The translations under genes were made by a program, and so were the position numbers. Shown here in pieces: positions 46,844-56,786 of a DNA stretch of 64,000 nucleotides. The notes under the pieces were generated by a model, which ran no database searches, was not told where the DNA came from, and worked only from the letters and a program-made list of their open reading frames with translations. Origin of the DNA: Planctomycetota bacterium (lineage in GTDB: Bacteria; Planctomycetota; Phycisphaerae; Phycisphaerales; Phycisphaeraceae); NCBI GenBank assembly GCA_016350165.1, contig CP066225.1:372001-436000 (forward strand), read 5' to 3'. How positions within the stretch are numbered: the stretch's first letter is position 1; each line of letters starts with the position of its first letter.

Positions 46844-47626
46844 ATGAGACGTTTTCGATTCTTCCAATTAACCCTTCTCACACTTATAGCCATGACAACT
46901 TTGTCACTCGCGTCCAATGTGTACGCTGGCTTTATGTTTGAGTTGGACTACATCAACCAAGGTAAAGGAGCTTTATACGAAGAAGTCGAAGGAGGACGGT
47001 GGCAATATGACAATGTGCATTTCTATTGGCGAGATGATGCACCCGACCTCAATGCACTCATGAACTCAAACAGCATCCGTTGCAGCCTTTGGAAAACCGA
47101 CTCCAACGGTGACCCTACTAAACACTACATTTCCATGGTCGGCGACGTCAAAGATTATCTCGAAGATTCATTTATGTCTGACATCGCGCGCATGAACGTA
47201 CTCCGTGACACAAAACACGGCCTTTACGCAAACCTCGACTTCTATGAATCCGCAGGTGTCATCAAAACCATCGATGAGAAATTCGAATCACTCTTCGAAA
47301 CCGTCTTTAAACAAGATGGTAAAGGCGCACTAGGCTGGACCGGCAACATGCTCTTCAGCGGCATCTATAAACTCGTCAGCAAGTTCACACCACTCGACGA
47401 ACTCGCACCAATCCTCGATCCAATCTTCGGCTCACCTTCACTCACCGCCTACATCCCAGAGTACGACGCACTTTACGACGACTACGACATCACCACCGGC
47501 CCAACAAGCATCCACCTCCCAGACATCGCATCCCTCAGCCCAATCTCAGTCCCAGAACCAGCCACCGCATCCCTCATCTTCCTAGGCCTCACAACAATCC
47601 TCGTCCGCCCAAAACGCACTAATTAA
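46844..47626 (+). CDS. PEP-CTERM exported protein, second of a tandem pair
   Basis: 260 residues, a clear paralogue of the gene at 45561. Signal peptide (about 1-28), body starting FELDYINQGKGALYEEVEGG and containing GDPTKHYISMVGDVKDYLED and DTKHGLYANLDFYESAG, tail VPEPATASLIFLGL plus VRPKRTN. It is about 25 residues shorter than its partner, mostly in the last third before the tail. The shared upstream box and ribosome site (AGGAAAGGA) point to a recent tandem duplication that included regulation. Confidence 0.85.
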   Translation: MRRFRFFQLTLLTLIAMTTLSLASNVYAGFMFELDYINQGKGALYEEVEGGRWQYDNVHFYWRDDAPDLNALMNSNSIRCSLWKTDSNGDPTKHYISMVGDVKDYLEDSFMSDIARMNVLRDTKHGLYANLDFYESAGVIKTIDEKFESLFETVFKQDGKGALGWTGNMLFSGIYKLVSKFTPLDELAPILDPIFGSPSLTAYIPEYDALYDDYDITTGPTSIHLPDIASLSPISVPEPATASLIFLGLTTILVRPKRTN

Positions 47627-47717
47627 TTGTTGTATTACCTTTTATATCATTATCTATAATTTAACTAAACCTCTCATTCACTTAGAAATTACCGAGTGAC
47701 ACACTCATGTTACGCAC

Positions 47718-47744
47718 AAGAGCCACCTAACGGTGGCTCTTTTT
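47718..47744 (+). terminator. intrinsic terminator of the second PEP-CTERM paralogue
   Basis: Perfect 10-bp stem AAGAGCCACC / GGTGGCTCTT, TAAC loop, then a T-run. Confidence 0.93.
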
Positions 47745-47929
47745 CATAGCCTATTCTCACCATCTCTTCACTAAATCAACTCTCAGCATGACCTATCCGC
47801 CCATTCAACGACACGCTATAGTTCCACAACTCACCACATCCCCTTCATCGTTTTAGTAGCACAACCCAGTTCCCATAGCGGAAGTATCGCATACTCCGAA
47901 AATCCCCCTCACCATCTACGCTCTTCTTA

Positions 47930-48256
47930 AGGCGCGCACAAAATAAAACCAATACTGCAAACCACCTTCTAAAACTGGTCATTCTCAAACGATTTCTGAC
48001 CATTTCTAATCCGTTTCACGCTGTTTTTACTCAAAACTGCCTGTTTTCAGCACTTTTCTCAATTCTGCAACTTTTAAGACAACCCGTTACTCAATAACAC
48101 TTTACGCATACCCATGTAGAAAACCATTCATTTTCGTGTGCGCGCATTTTTGCGCGCAAAACCGCATCGACACAGTCATTGAGTTTCAGTCGCCACCACA
48201 CATCACTTTCGTGCGCGCATGCTGCGCCGCAAACAGACGTGTAGCGCGCACAAAAA
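47930..48256. repeat. GCGC-rich intergenic element, partner of 19.7-20.1 kb
   Basis: Three TGCGCGCA octamers (48139, 48151, 48212), two more GCGCGCA sites, AACGATTTCTGAC (47988-48000), CTCAAAACTG (48030-48039) and TTTCGTGCGCGCA (48207-48219). Three of these match sequences at 20.0 kb: the first two as reverse complements, the last directly. No gene fits in this part of the 47.6-48.4 kb gap. A further TGCGCGCA lies at 5497-5504 next to the nuoG terminator. Confidence 0.5.
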
Positions 48257-48286
48257 AAGTCAGCCGAACAGACATTCGACTGACTT
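48257..48286 (-). terminator. intrinsic terminator of ilvC
   Basis: 12-bp stem with one mismatch (AAGTCAGCCGAA / TTCGACTGACTT), 6-nt loop, and a TTTTTTT run on the minus strand. Confidence 0.85.
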
Positions 48287-48392
48287 CTTATTTTTTGACT
48301 ATTTCGACCACGCACCTCAAACAATCAATTGTCATCCACTGCCTAAAAACAGCAACCACAATCAGCTTGCCTGAAATACCTGGCTATAGCAA

Positions 48393-49397
48393 TTACATCT
48401 CAACTGGGTCCAGCCAAGGCATCATTGCACGCAATTCCTTACCAACCTTCTCGACTGGGTGATTGCGATCTTTTTCCTTCTGCTGCTTGAACCATGGGAA
48501 GCCCTTCTCATAGTCATCACGGAATGCCTTAGCAAAACCGCCATTTTGAATATGTACAAGTGCTTCTGCCATACGCTCTTTCGCCGCCGCATCAACGATC
48601 TTAGGACCGGTGTAGTAGTCGCCGAACTCAGCAGTATTTGAGATTGAGTAACGCATGTAGTTCAAACCACCGCGTTTGATCAAGTTGATGATCAACTCAA
48701 GCTCGTGGCAAACTTCAAAGTATGCCATTTCTGGTGGGTAGCCAGCTTCGACCAGAACTTCGAAACCGTTCTTGATCATTTCGCTCAAGCCGCCGCAAAG
48801 AACAACCTGCTCACCGAACAAGTCAGTTTCGCATTCGTCCTTAAAGCTGGTGACCATAATGCCACCCTTGCCACCACCAACACCGATCGCCCAAGCCATC
48901 GCAACTTCACGCGCCTTACCATCAGCATCCTGATGAATCGACATAAGTGCCGGCACGCCGCCACCTTTTTCGAATTCCCAGCGGACTGTGTGGCCAGGGC
49001 CTTTTGGTGCGACCATGACGACGTTAACGTTTGCTGGTGGTTGGATTGTAGTGAAGTGGATGTTGAAGCCGTGGGTGAAGCCGAGGGTCATGCCGTCCTT
49101 GAGGTATGGCGCGACTGATTTTTCGTAGACTTCTGGCTGCACTTCGTCAGGAAGGGTAAAAATGACGACATCGGCCTGCTTGACTGCTTCGTCAACTGGC
49201 AGCGGATCGAAGCCGTGCTCGATCGCGAGTTTGCCGTTGGCTGATTCGCGGCGGTTGGCGACGATGACCTTAACGCCTGAATCACGAAGGTTTTGCGCGT
49301 GAGCGTGGCCTTGGCTACCGTAACCGAGCACGGCTACTGTTTTGCCAGCCAGCCCGTCCAGAGAGCCGTCTTTGTCGTACAGTGTTTCAATTGCCAT
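48393..49397 (-). CDS. ilvC: ketol-acid reductoisomerase (class I)
   Basis: NADPH-dependent, Mg-requiring enzyme of valine, leucine and isoleucine synthesis. 334 residues, normal for class I. The N-terminal Rossmann fold has GYGSQGHAHAQNLRDSG, the cofactor loop VANRRES follows, then VVMVAPKGPGHTVR and the C-terminal knotted domain with DECETDLFGEQVVLCGG. Start ATG 49397 has GGAGA about 10 nt upstream; the frame to 49445 is extra. Monocistronic with its own terminator. Confidence 0.96.
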   Translation of the reverse strand: MAIETLYDKDGSLDGLAGKTVAVLGYGSQGHAHAQNLRDSGVKVIVANRRESANGKLAIEHGFDPLPVDEAVKQADVVIFTLPDEVQPEVYEKSVAPYLKDGMTLGFTHGFNIHFTTIQPPANVNVVMVAPKGPGHTVRWEFEKGGGVPALMSIHQDADGKAREVAMAWAIGVGGGKGGIMVTSFKDECETDLFGEQVVLCGGLSEMIKNGFEVLVEAGYPPEMAYFEVCHELELIINLIKRGGLNYMRYSISNTAEFGDYYTGPKIVDAAAKERMAEALVHIQNGGFAKAFRDDYEKGFPWFKQQKEKDRNHPVEKVGKELRAMMPWLDPVEM

Positions 49398-49755
49398 TTT
49401 GGTAATTCTCCGTAGTCTTTCCCCACTCCCGTACCGTTGAGCCACACAATCTATACTTGAACGCCCGGTTAGACAAATCTGCTCTTGCTTTTGGGGTTGA
49501 TATCGAGCTTTCCACGAAACGGAATTATGCGGTATTGAGGGACTTGTGTGGGTTCACAACCATTCGTTATTGCTGCACTTATGCGATTGCGGATGTTTCA
49601 ATATGCACTCAGATCGACGTTATGCACGGGTGTGCTGATTGTGAACCTGAGAGTGTAGGCGCCTGCCGCGGCGCGGAAGGCTGAAAGAGAAGCTAAGGCT
49701 GAACATTTCTCTGTCGTTTTGAGGATGGGCCCTGCCCTGAGGCTGGCCGGTGAAT
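49398..49755. other. non-coding stretch between ilvC and the EEP hydrolase
   Basis: No gene. It contains the ilvC promoter region and a GC-rich segment near 49660-49740; I see no further structure that I can name. Confidence 0.45.
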
Positions 49756-50493
49756 CTAATCGGGATTGCCCAGCGTCAAATCTGCGATAACGGGAAAATG
49801 ATCAGACGCGATGGCATCGGGAATGATCTGAAGCTTGGTACAGGTCCAAGGATGTGGCTTGCTGGTCAAAATATAGTCGAGACGCATGATGGGGGCTTGA
49901 GCTGGCCATGTGAGTGTTGGTGGATTGTTATCGTGAGTCAGTGAAGGGTTGTCGAAGTATGGGCTGAGGATCTGGAGGGGAGTTGAGCCTGGGATGGCGT
50001 TGAAGTCACCGGCAAGGATGGTGGGTGTGTCTTCGAGTTGCTGAATGATGTTGATGATGTGATGTGTTTGCGTGATTCGATCGGTTTCATCTTCGGGGAT
50101 GTGATCGAGGTGCGTTGCAAGCAGGCGGATTGATGTATCGGGAGATGGTGAGATGGTGATTGCTGCGAGATTGCGTGATTCGCGATCTGAAACTTGATTC
50201 AGTTGGTGGTAAGTAGGCGATTGAATGGGGAAGCGTGAGAGTATGGCGTTGCCGTAGTCACCACCATAACGGTTGGTTGCTGGCGCGAAGAAATGATTCA
50301 TGTTGGTGAGTTGCGCGAGGATAGCTGCTTGGTCGTCAAAGCTGCTACGTTCCGCTTTGCAATCAATTTCCTGAAGTGCAACGAGATCGGGTTTACAGTC
50401 ATTGATTAGAGAGGCGGCACGATTAAGGTTGATGGCATGATCGTGGCCGTGTCCGGTTTGGATGTTGTATGTCATGATTCGAAGTGATGTCAT
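49756..50493 (-). CDS. endonuclease/exonuclease/phosphatase-family hydrolase
   Basis: 245 residues of the EEP fold. MTYNIQTG (metal Asn), ALQEID (catalytic Glu near 42), GDFNAIPGS (near 160) and the C-terminal SDHFPVIADL (general base His) are all present. The family includes DNA repair enzymes, sphingomyelinases and phosphoinositide phosphatases; lack of DNA-binding motifs and the NRYGGDYGNAILSR loop fit the 'metal-dependent hydrolase' subgroup seen in many bacteria. Substrate unknown. Confidence 0.9.
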   Translation of the reverse strand: MTSLRIMTYNIQTGHGHDHAINLNRAASLINDCKPDLVALQEIDCKAERSSFDDQAAILAQLTNMNHFFAPATNRYGGDYGNAILSRFPIQSPTYHQLNQVSDRESRNLAAITISPSPDTSIRLLATHLDHIPEDETDRITQTHHIINIIQQLEDTPTILAGDFNAIPGSTPLQILSPYFDNPSLTHDNNPPTLTWPAQAPIMRLDYILTSKPHPWTCTKLQIIPDAIASDHFPVIADLTLGNPD

Positions 50494-50745
50494 TAGGCGA
50501 CCTACTTTGGAAATACTTGATTAAATAGTCATCTGACAGACTTGATTGAGTGAATGGTGATAGAAGTTTATCTGAAAAACATCAAAAATTGAACGATGAT
50601 TTATGAAAAGCGATGCGTGTTTTGCAGATTATATTTGCTATACGACCGTTTCATATGCGAGATAAAATGGGTGAATGAAATATGAGAAGCGTGTATCATG
50701 TACAGTAATTGTTTCTTGAAGCGTATTTTTGGGGTGTATTAAATC

Positions 50746-52002
50746 ATGCTTGATTTTTCTGATCTTCCATATGCATATTTTGAAGCTGAGTATTCGCATT
50801 TCTGGGCGCCGATATTGCGGATGTATAACAAATACTGGCTGTTGCCACGGAAACATCGTGTGAGTGAGGTCGTGACGCTGGGTGGTGATCATTTTCGCGT
50901 GGCGAAGTGTAGTGGTGCTCATGTGATGATTGTGCCGAACCATCCGACGCACAGTGATGCTTCGATTGTGATGGAGGCGGTGAGACAACATGGTGGACGA
51001 ACGCAGTTCATGGCTGCTTATGATGTATTTCTGAGAAATAAAATTGATGGTTGGGTGATGCAGAAGATGGGGGCGTTTAGTGTTGATCGTGAAGCGTCGG
51101 ATACGAAGGCGCTTAAGGCGGCAGCGGCGAGTATTGAGAAAGGTCAGTTGGAGCTGACGATATTTCCTGAGGGGAATGTGTATTTGGAGAATGAAAGGTT
51201 GACGCCGTTCCATGATGGGGCTGCGGTGCTTGCTGCGAGAAGTGGGAAAAAGTTGAAGGACGAAGGGAAGCGATTGGTGATTGTGCCTGTGTCGATCAAG
51301 GCGAGTTATGAGAAGGATGTAACGTCGAAGGTGCGAAAGCAGATTGGAAAGTTGCAGAAGGCAATGGGGTGCGAGGTTGAAGAAGGAATGTATTCATTGG
51401 AAGCTTTGGGGAAAGTAACGCTTGAACGGAACTTGCGACAGCGCGGATATGAAGTAGATACGGCCATGGATATGTGGGACATGCTTGAGCATGGGGCTAA
51501 TCAAGTATTAGAGGGGTTGGAGAGGAAACTGGGCATTGAAGGTGGCGAGAAGAAAGAAGGGATGGAGAGAGTGCGTGAGTGCCGACGAAAGGTGCATGAG
51601 GTTTTGAGTGATCCCGAACGAGAGATTGATCACAAGGCGGCGCGAGGTTGGGCGGATGAAGCGATGGTGGCAATGAAGATTATGAGTTATTCGGAAGCGT
51701 ATGTGAAGGAGAAGCCAACGATTGATCGCGTGGCGGAGACGACAGAGAAGTTGGCGGAAGATGTTTACGGGAAGATTATGCGACCGTTTGGGACGAGGAA
51801 GGTGTGGGTAAAGTTCGGGGAGCCGATTGATGTGACGGAGATGATGAGTGGGGAGAAGGTGAAGTTAAGGAAGGTTGCGGCGCAGATTACGAGTGAGTGC
51901 GAGAAGCGTGTGCAGGCAGGGATTGATGAGATATGTAGCTTGATTGAAGGGGAAACAGCGGGGATGAAGATTTGTGAGGGGTACGAGATTGGGAAGTGTT
52001 AG
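50746..52002 (+). CDS. PlsC-type acyltransferase with long C-terminal extension
   Basis: 418 residues. The acyltransferase domain has NHPTHSDAS (the NHx4D motif, near 64) and TIFPEGNVY (glycerol-3-phosphate-binding FPEG, near 139). About 150 residues after the domain are charged and helical, with a second phosphoester-like KFGEPIDVTEM near 363. Probably acylates a lysophosphatidic acid or related lipid. The start has weak GGGGTG upstream. Converges on pgl, sharing a terminator. Confidence 0.85.
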   Translation: MLDFSDLPYAYFEAEYSHFWAPILRMYNKYWLLPRKHRVSEVVTLGGDHFRVAKCSGAHVMIVPNHPTHSDASIVMEAVRQHGGRTQFMAAYDVFLRNKIDGWVMQKMGAFSVDREASDTKALKAAAASIEKGQLELTIFPEGNVYLENERLTPFHDGAAVLAARSGKKLKDEGKRLVIVPVSIKASYEKDVTSKVRKQIGKLQKAMGCEVEEGMYSLEALGKVTLERNLRQRGYEVDTAMDMWDMLEHGANQVLEGLERKLGIEGGEKKEGMERVRECRRKVHEVLSDPEREIDHKAARGWADEAMVAMKIMSYSEAYVKEKPTIDRVAETTEKLAEDVYGKIMRPFGTRKVWVKFGEPIDVTEMMSGEKVKLRKVAAQITSECEKRVQAGIDEICSLIEGETAGMKICEGYEIGKC

Positions 52003-52025
52003 CGCGATGTAAAAATTCGAGTTAA

Positions 52026-52056
52026 AAAAGACGGCAAGTATGACTTGTCGCCTTTT
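52026..52056. terminator. bidirectional terminator between the acyltransferase gene and pgl
   Basis: 14-bp imperfect stem (52026-52039 with 52043-52056, one mismatch) with U-rich tails on both strands. Confidence 0.8.
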
Positions 52057-52079
52057 AAATTATCTATTTGCTGAATAGA

Positions 52080-52826
52080 CTACTCGCCGAGGAGGGCTGC
52101 ATGATCGAGATACCAGACGATATCACCCAAGATTGGTTTAACACCTGAGATGGGAACATTGTGCGGGTCGGTATGATTTAGTTTATGGAGTGCTGCAACA
52201 CGTTCTAATGATTCAAACTTTTTCTTGCCAGTCACGAGAACGCCTATGTGACGAGCATTGTTAATGAGGGGATAGGTCATGGTGACACGATCGGGTGGCG
52301 TAACGTTTGGCCCTGCGTTTATAACGATCATACGGTCATGTTCATCGATTGCATCGGAATTGGGGAAGAGTGACGCGGTGTGACAATCATCGCCCATACC
52401 GAGGAGGATAAAGTCGAGCTGAGGCATATCTTCGCCTGAAAAGTGTTTGCGGAGTTCGGCTTCGTATTCGGTGTCGGGATGTTCATCCATGACGGGCATA
52501 GGATGGATGTTTTCTTCGGGAATGGGTACGTGAGAAACAAGCGATTCCCGGATCATCTTGATGTTTGATTTATCGTTGTCGAAAGGCACGCGACGCTCAT
52601 CAACAATCCAAACGTGTGTTACTTCCCAAGGGATGCCACGATAGCGTGGGTCGATGATGAGGTCTGTGTAGAAAGGTTCAGGCGTGGAGCCACCTGAGAG
52701 CGCGATGTGGAATGCACCATCTCGTTTAATGGCTTGCTGAGCGAGACCGATGAGGGTTATTGCGAGTTCGTGGAATAGATCATCAGCTTCTTTGTGATGA
52801 ACGATTTTTCCGGGCAGTTTAAGCAT
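52080..52826 (-). CDS. pgl: 6-phosphogluconolactonase
   Basis: Hydrolyses 6-phosphogluconolactone in the oxidative pentose phosphate pathway. 248 residues. ALSGGSTPEPFY (phosphate loop near 44), TDLIIDPRYRGIPWEVTHVW and WIVDERRVPFDNDKSN are the family blocks, with LGMGDDCHTASLFP near 140-153. Start ATG 52826; a GTG four codons earlier has no better site. It follows zwf on the same strand with a 114-nt gap, forming a natural pair. Confidence 0.93.
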   Translation of the reverse strand: MLKLPGKIVHHKEADDLFHELAITLIGLAQQAIKRDGAFHIALSGGSTPEPFYTDLIIDPRYRGIPWEVTHVWIVDERRVPFDNDKSNIKMIRESLVSHVPIPEENIHPMPVMDEHPDTEYEAELRKHFSGEDMPQLDFILLGMGDDCHTASLFPNSDAIDEHDRMIVINAGPNVTPPDRVTMTYPLINNARHIGVLVTGKKKFESLERVAALHKLNHTDPHNVPISGVKPILGDIVWYLDHAALLGE

Positions 52827-52940
52827 GGGTGTAATCACTTTGTATTAGATGTTGAAGTGCTTGTTCATCGCAGATGATGAAGTACAAGCGAAGCACCTAA
52901 CGTGTTTGTGCATTTTAATGTGTTATAGCCTAACCGGTGA

Positions 52941-54461
52941 TTAGTAGTTATGCCAGTATCTGTTATCGCGAGCCATCATGATGTCAGCTGCTGATGGACC
53001 CCACGTGCCTGCATTGTAGTTGGGCAGATCGTCTTGTGGGTTGTCTTTCCAATAATCGAGTATTGGTTGTACAGCTTTCCACGAGATTTCGATTTCATCA
53101 CGATGCTTGAAGAGCATTTGATCGCCACGCAAACAGTCGTTGAGAAGAATAGCGTAGCCGTCGGAAGGTGAAACCTGCCACTGTTTGACGTAATCAAAAT
53201 CCATGACGACATCTTTGATCTTCATGCCGAGGCCTGGCACTTTACCTTCAAAACGTACGCGAATACCTTCGTTTGGATGAACGTTGATGACGATTTGATT
53301 TGCTTTAAGTTTTGAGGCTTGCTCTTTGAAGAGGCAATGAGGAGTTGGCTTGAAGTAAATAACGATTTCGGTTTTTTTCTGAGCCATGCTTTTACCTGAG
53401 CGCAGGTAGAAGGGGACACCACCCCATCGCCATGTATCGATGAAGAGTTGAAGGGCTGCGAATGTGTCGGTTTGTGATTCAGGTGCAACACCTTTTTCAT
53501 CACGATAGCCAATGACTGGATCACCTTCAATTTGGCCTTGACCGTACTGACCTCGAACAGCGATCTTAGGTACCTCTTCATACTTGGGGATACGAAGTGC
53601 TTTGAAGATCTTGTTCTTTTCAGTGCGGATATCAGCAGCTTCGAATGCGATGGGTGGCTCCATAGCCATGAATGAAAGAACCTGCAATAAGTGCGACTGA
53701 ATCATGTCACGCATCGCACCACCTGTGGGTGAATCGTAGTATGCGCCACGACCTTCCACGCCAACGGTTTCAGAAGCAGTGATCTGAACATGGTCGATGT
53801 ACTGACGATTCCAGACAGGCTCGAATAGTGTGTTTGCAAAACGTACAACGAGGAGATTCTGTACAAGTTCTTTGCCAAGGTAGTGGTCTATGCGATAGAT
53901 AGACTCTTCATCAAAGACATTTGCAAGAACTTGATTGAGGTGAGCAGCTGACTTTGGATCTGAGCCAAAAGGTTTTTCAACGACGACACGTTGCCAAGGG
54001 CGGTCTTCCGAGAGTGAGCAGAAACGGCGTCCCTCAGTGACGAGTTCGGCTGCACCAATATTATTAATAATTGGTTCAAAGAACTGCGGCCCTACAGCGA
54101 GATAGAAAAGACGGTTGTCTCCAAGGTCATGCGATTGTGCAAGATCACACATATGACGTTTGAGATCCGGCCAATCATCATCTGAAGTCGAATCACCTGC
54201 GTGGTAGTAAACGTGCTTGGCAAAATCCTGCCACTTGGTTTTATCGTAGCTCGACTCGGTGAACTGATAGAGTTTGTCGCGATAATCGTCATCGGAAAAT
54301 TCTGTACGAGCGATGCCAAGGATTGCGAAGTTGTCGGGAAGTTGATTGGTGTCCCAAAGCGAATAGAGCGCAGGAATTAATTTGCGTTTAGTCAGATCGC
54401 CTGATGCGCCAAAGATGACGATGAGGCAAGGCGAGAGTGGTTTTGTGTTTTGACTAGGCAT
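52941..54461 (-). CDS. zwf: glucose-6-phosphate 1-dehydrogenase
   Basis: First enzyme of the oxidative pentose phosphate pathway, making NADPH. 506 residues, normal length. GASGDLTKRKL near 18-28 is the NADP site; the active-site RIDHYLGKE lies near 195, and VVEKPFG precedes it. FANTLFEPVWNRQYIDHVQI and the substrate lysine are intact. Expressed with pgl downstream. Confidence 0.96.
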   Translation of the reverse strand: MPSQNTKPLSPCLIVIFGASGDLTKRKLIPALYSLWDTNQLPDNFAILGIARTEFSDDDYRDKLYQFTESSYDKTKWQDFAKHVYYHAGDSTSDDDWPDLKRHMCDLAQSHDLGDNRLFYLAVGPQFFEPIINNIGAAELVTEGRRFCSLSEDRPWQRVVVEKPFGSDPKSAAHLNQVLANVFDEESIYRIDHYLGKELVQNLLVVRFANTLFEPVWNRQYIDHVQITASETVGVEGRGAYYDSPTGGAMRDMIQSHLLQVLSFMAMEPPIAFEAADIRTEKNKIFKALRIPKYEEVPKIAVRGQYGQGQIEGDPVIGYRDEKGVAPESQTDTFAALQLFIDTWRWGGVPFYLRSGKSMAQKKTEIVIYFKPTPHCLFKEQASKLKANQIVINVHPNEGIRVRFEGKVPGLGMKIKDVVMDFDYVKQWQVSPSDGYAILLNDCLRGDQMLFKHRDEIEISWKAVQPILDYWKDNPQDDLPNYNAGTWGPSAADIMMARDNRYWHNY

Positions 54462-54708
54462 GATGGAGTCTCACGTGTATTGTTTTCCCAGCTTGTGATC
54501 ATAGTGCGATCGAGCTCTTGGGCAATATGAGGGAATGTTATGGGTCTGCGGCTATGAGGGATCGTACGGTAGGATGACTTTTTGTCTATCGGTTTTATTT
54601 CAATGATTTGTGAAAGATGGGTGAGTAGTTGCGTGTAATGGATAATTTTTACGGACGATGAGGCCGCTTGGGTAGAAAAGAAGTGTGAGAATGCTTTTTG
54701 TTTGGTTT

Positions 54709-56583
54709 TTATGCACGCGCGAGTGCGACTGAAACGACCATGAGATCAGCTGGTGTAACGCCTGCTAGGCGGGCAGCTTGCCCGAGGGTTGCGGGTGCGA
54801 ATTTATTGAGTGTTTGAGCAGCTTCATTACGGAGACCGGTAATGTCGGTGTAATCAAGATCGGTGGGTATTGGCGTTGCTTCCTGAGCAGCAAGCTTCTC
54901 GATCTGACGTTTATGGCGGCCGATATAGCCTTCGTACTGCAAATCAGCGAGCAATGTTGCAATCATAATCGGATCTAGTGATGCTTTAGGTAGGTTCAGG
55001 TCGGTTTGTTTATCGAGGATAGCGATAAAATCAGTGACGCTGAGTTGTGGACGGCGTGCGTGTTGCGTAAGTGAAGCACCTTCTAAGCGTGTATTAGCCA
55101 TGTACTGTTCGAGGGCTTCGCGTGCTTGTTTTTTCTTGGAGAAATGATCGAATCGCTGATCATCGACCAATCCCAAATCTTTGCCGAGAGGAGTCAGACG
55201 GAAATCTGTGTTATCAGCACGTAGCAACAGGCGATACTCTGCGCGTGAGGTGAACATGCGATAAGGCTCACGTGGGATTTTTGTTACAAGGTCATCCATG
55301 AGGACGCCGAGGTATGCCTGGTCACGTGTAAAGCGAACAAGGTCTTCGCCACGGTTGTAGCGGATAGCATTGAGACCAGCGAGGAGACCTTGTGCGCCAG
55401 CTTCTTCGTAACCTGACGTGCCATTGATCTGACCAGCGAGGAAAAGGCCGGGGACCGTTTTAGTCATGGTTGTCGCATCGATCTGATGCGGCCAAACCAT
55501 GTCATACTCAACTGCATAACCATGTCGCAGAATCACGGCATTTTCACAGCCAGGCATCTTGTTAACGACCTGCTGCTGAATGTCAGCGGGTAATGATGTC
55601 GAGATGCCGTTGCAATAAATCTCAGGCGTTGAAAGTGATTCGGGTTCCAAGAAAACATGGTGCGAATTACGATCAGCAAAACGGACGACTTTATCTTCGA
55701 TGGACGGACAGTAACGTGGGCCAGCGGTTTCAATTTGGCCGTTGTACATCGGTGCGCGTTCGAGATTAGAGAGAATCAGATCGTGCGATTCTTTGCAGGT
55801 GTGTGTGATCCAGCATGAGATCTGTTTCTGTTTGGGAAACTCTGAACGATCTGTGAGATCTGAGAATGGGACTGCTGTTTCGTCACCAGGCTGAACTTCG
55901 AGTGAAGAGAAATCAATCGTGTTCGCATCAAGACGCGGCGGCGTGCCGGTTTTCAGACGGCCAAGATCAAGCCCCAGCTTCATGAGTGATTCTGAGATGG
56001 GATACGCTGCCGCTTCGCCAACGCGACCACCTTTGGTTTGCTGCTCACCAGTATGAAGCAGGCCACGCATGAACGTGCCGGTGGTGAGGATTACTGACGG
56101 TGTTTGAAGCGTGTGTGTACTACCGTTATGTGAGTAGGTGACCGCAGCGATGCATTTCGTTTGCGGATCAATGTGCAGATCATCAACGGTGCCGGTGATA
56201 ATGTCGAGGTTTGTGCGTGTCGAGAGCAGCCGCTGAACTTCTGCTGCATAAAGATACTTGTCTGCCTGTGCACGAGGACCGCGGACAGCAGGACCTTTGG
56301 AGAGGTTCAGGATGCGGAATTGGATGCCTGTGTTGTCGATAGCGTGAGCCATGAGTCCGCCGAGGGCATCGATTTCACGCACCATTTGTCCCTTAGCAAG
56401 CCCGCCGATGGCCGGGTTACAGGACATGACGCCGATTGTTTCGGGGTCGATAGTGATCAGTGCAACGCGACCGCCCTGCTCTTTGGTGAGGTTTGCAGCT
56501 GCCCACGCAGCTTCAGCACCAGCGTGGCCGCCACCAATGACGATGACGTCGTAAGAGTCGGGTTGTTGCGTTTGGTTACTCAT
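54709..56583 (-). CDS. mnmG: tRNA uridine 5-carboxymethylaminomethyl modification enzyme MnmG
   Basis: FAD-dependent partner of MnmE that installs cmnm5U34 in tRNAs. 624 residues, the family norm. GGGHAGAEAAWAAA near 15 is the FAD dinucleotide fold; CNPAIGGLAKG, GLKTGTPPR (here LGRLKTGTPPRLD), and RAEYRLLLRADNTD in the C-terminal half are all present. ATG 56583 is chosen since it opens MSNQTQQ before the FAD motif; the frame to 56676 is low-complexity. No Shine-Dalgarno is seen. Confidence 0.95.
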   Translation of the reverse strand: MSNQTQQPDSYDVIVIGGGHAGAEAAWAAANLTKEQGGRVALITIDPETIGVMSCNPAIGGLAKGQMVREIDALGGLMAHAIDNTGIQFRILNLSKGPAVRGPRAQADKYLYAAEVQRLLSTRTNLDIITGTVDDLHIDPQTKCIAAVTYSHNGSTHTLQTPSVILTTGTFMRGLLHTGEQQTKGGRVGEAAAYPISESLMKLGLDLGRLKTGTPPRLDANTIDFSSLEVQPGDETAVPFSDLTDRSEFPKQKQISCWITHTCKESHDLILSNLERAPMYNGQIETAGPRYCPSIEDKVVRFADRNSHHVFLEPESLSTPEIYCNGISTSLPADIQQQVVNKMPGCENAVILRHGYAVEYDMVWPHQIDATTMTKTVPGLFLAGQINGTSGYEEAGAQGLLAGLNAIRYNRGEDLVRFTRDQAYLGVLMDDLVTKIPREPYRMFTSRAEYRLLLRADNTDFRLTPLGKDLGLVDDQRFDHFSKKKQAREALEQYMANTRLEGASLTQHARRPQLSVTDFIAILDKQTDLNLPKASLDPIMIATLLADLQYEGYIGRHKRQIEKLAAQEATPIPTDLDYTDITGLRNEAAQTLNKFAPATLGQAARLAGVTPADLMVVSVALARA

Positions 56584-56786
56584 GGGTGAGGAATTATACA
56601 GAGGAAATGGAGTCGGGGGAATTGGCAGACGTGATGAGCAGCTTTGAAAGGGGGTTAAGGGCAATTGAACATACAACGGCTATGATTCTGAGCCGGATTG
56701 AGCCGATGGGAAATGAGTGGCAGTGGAAAAGGTGCCGGGGTGAAAGCGGTTCATGCGGTAATGGCCAATAACAGGGTGATTTGTGG

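Noticed and set aside
56586-56771. Short plus-strand frame just before mgtE
   Set aside because: It begins at a GTG in the mnmG/mgtE divergent promoter region. An internal ATG has GAGGAA directly against it, too close to work. It has no similarity to the missing MgtE N domain.
56584-56786. Magnesium riboswitch before mgtE
   Set aside because: No M-box or ykkC-like conserved stretch could be recognised, and the leader is short.
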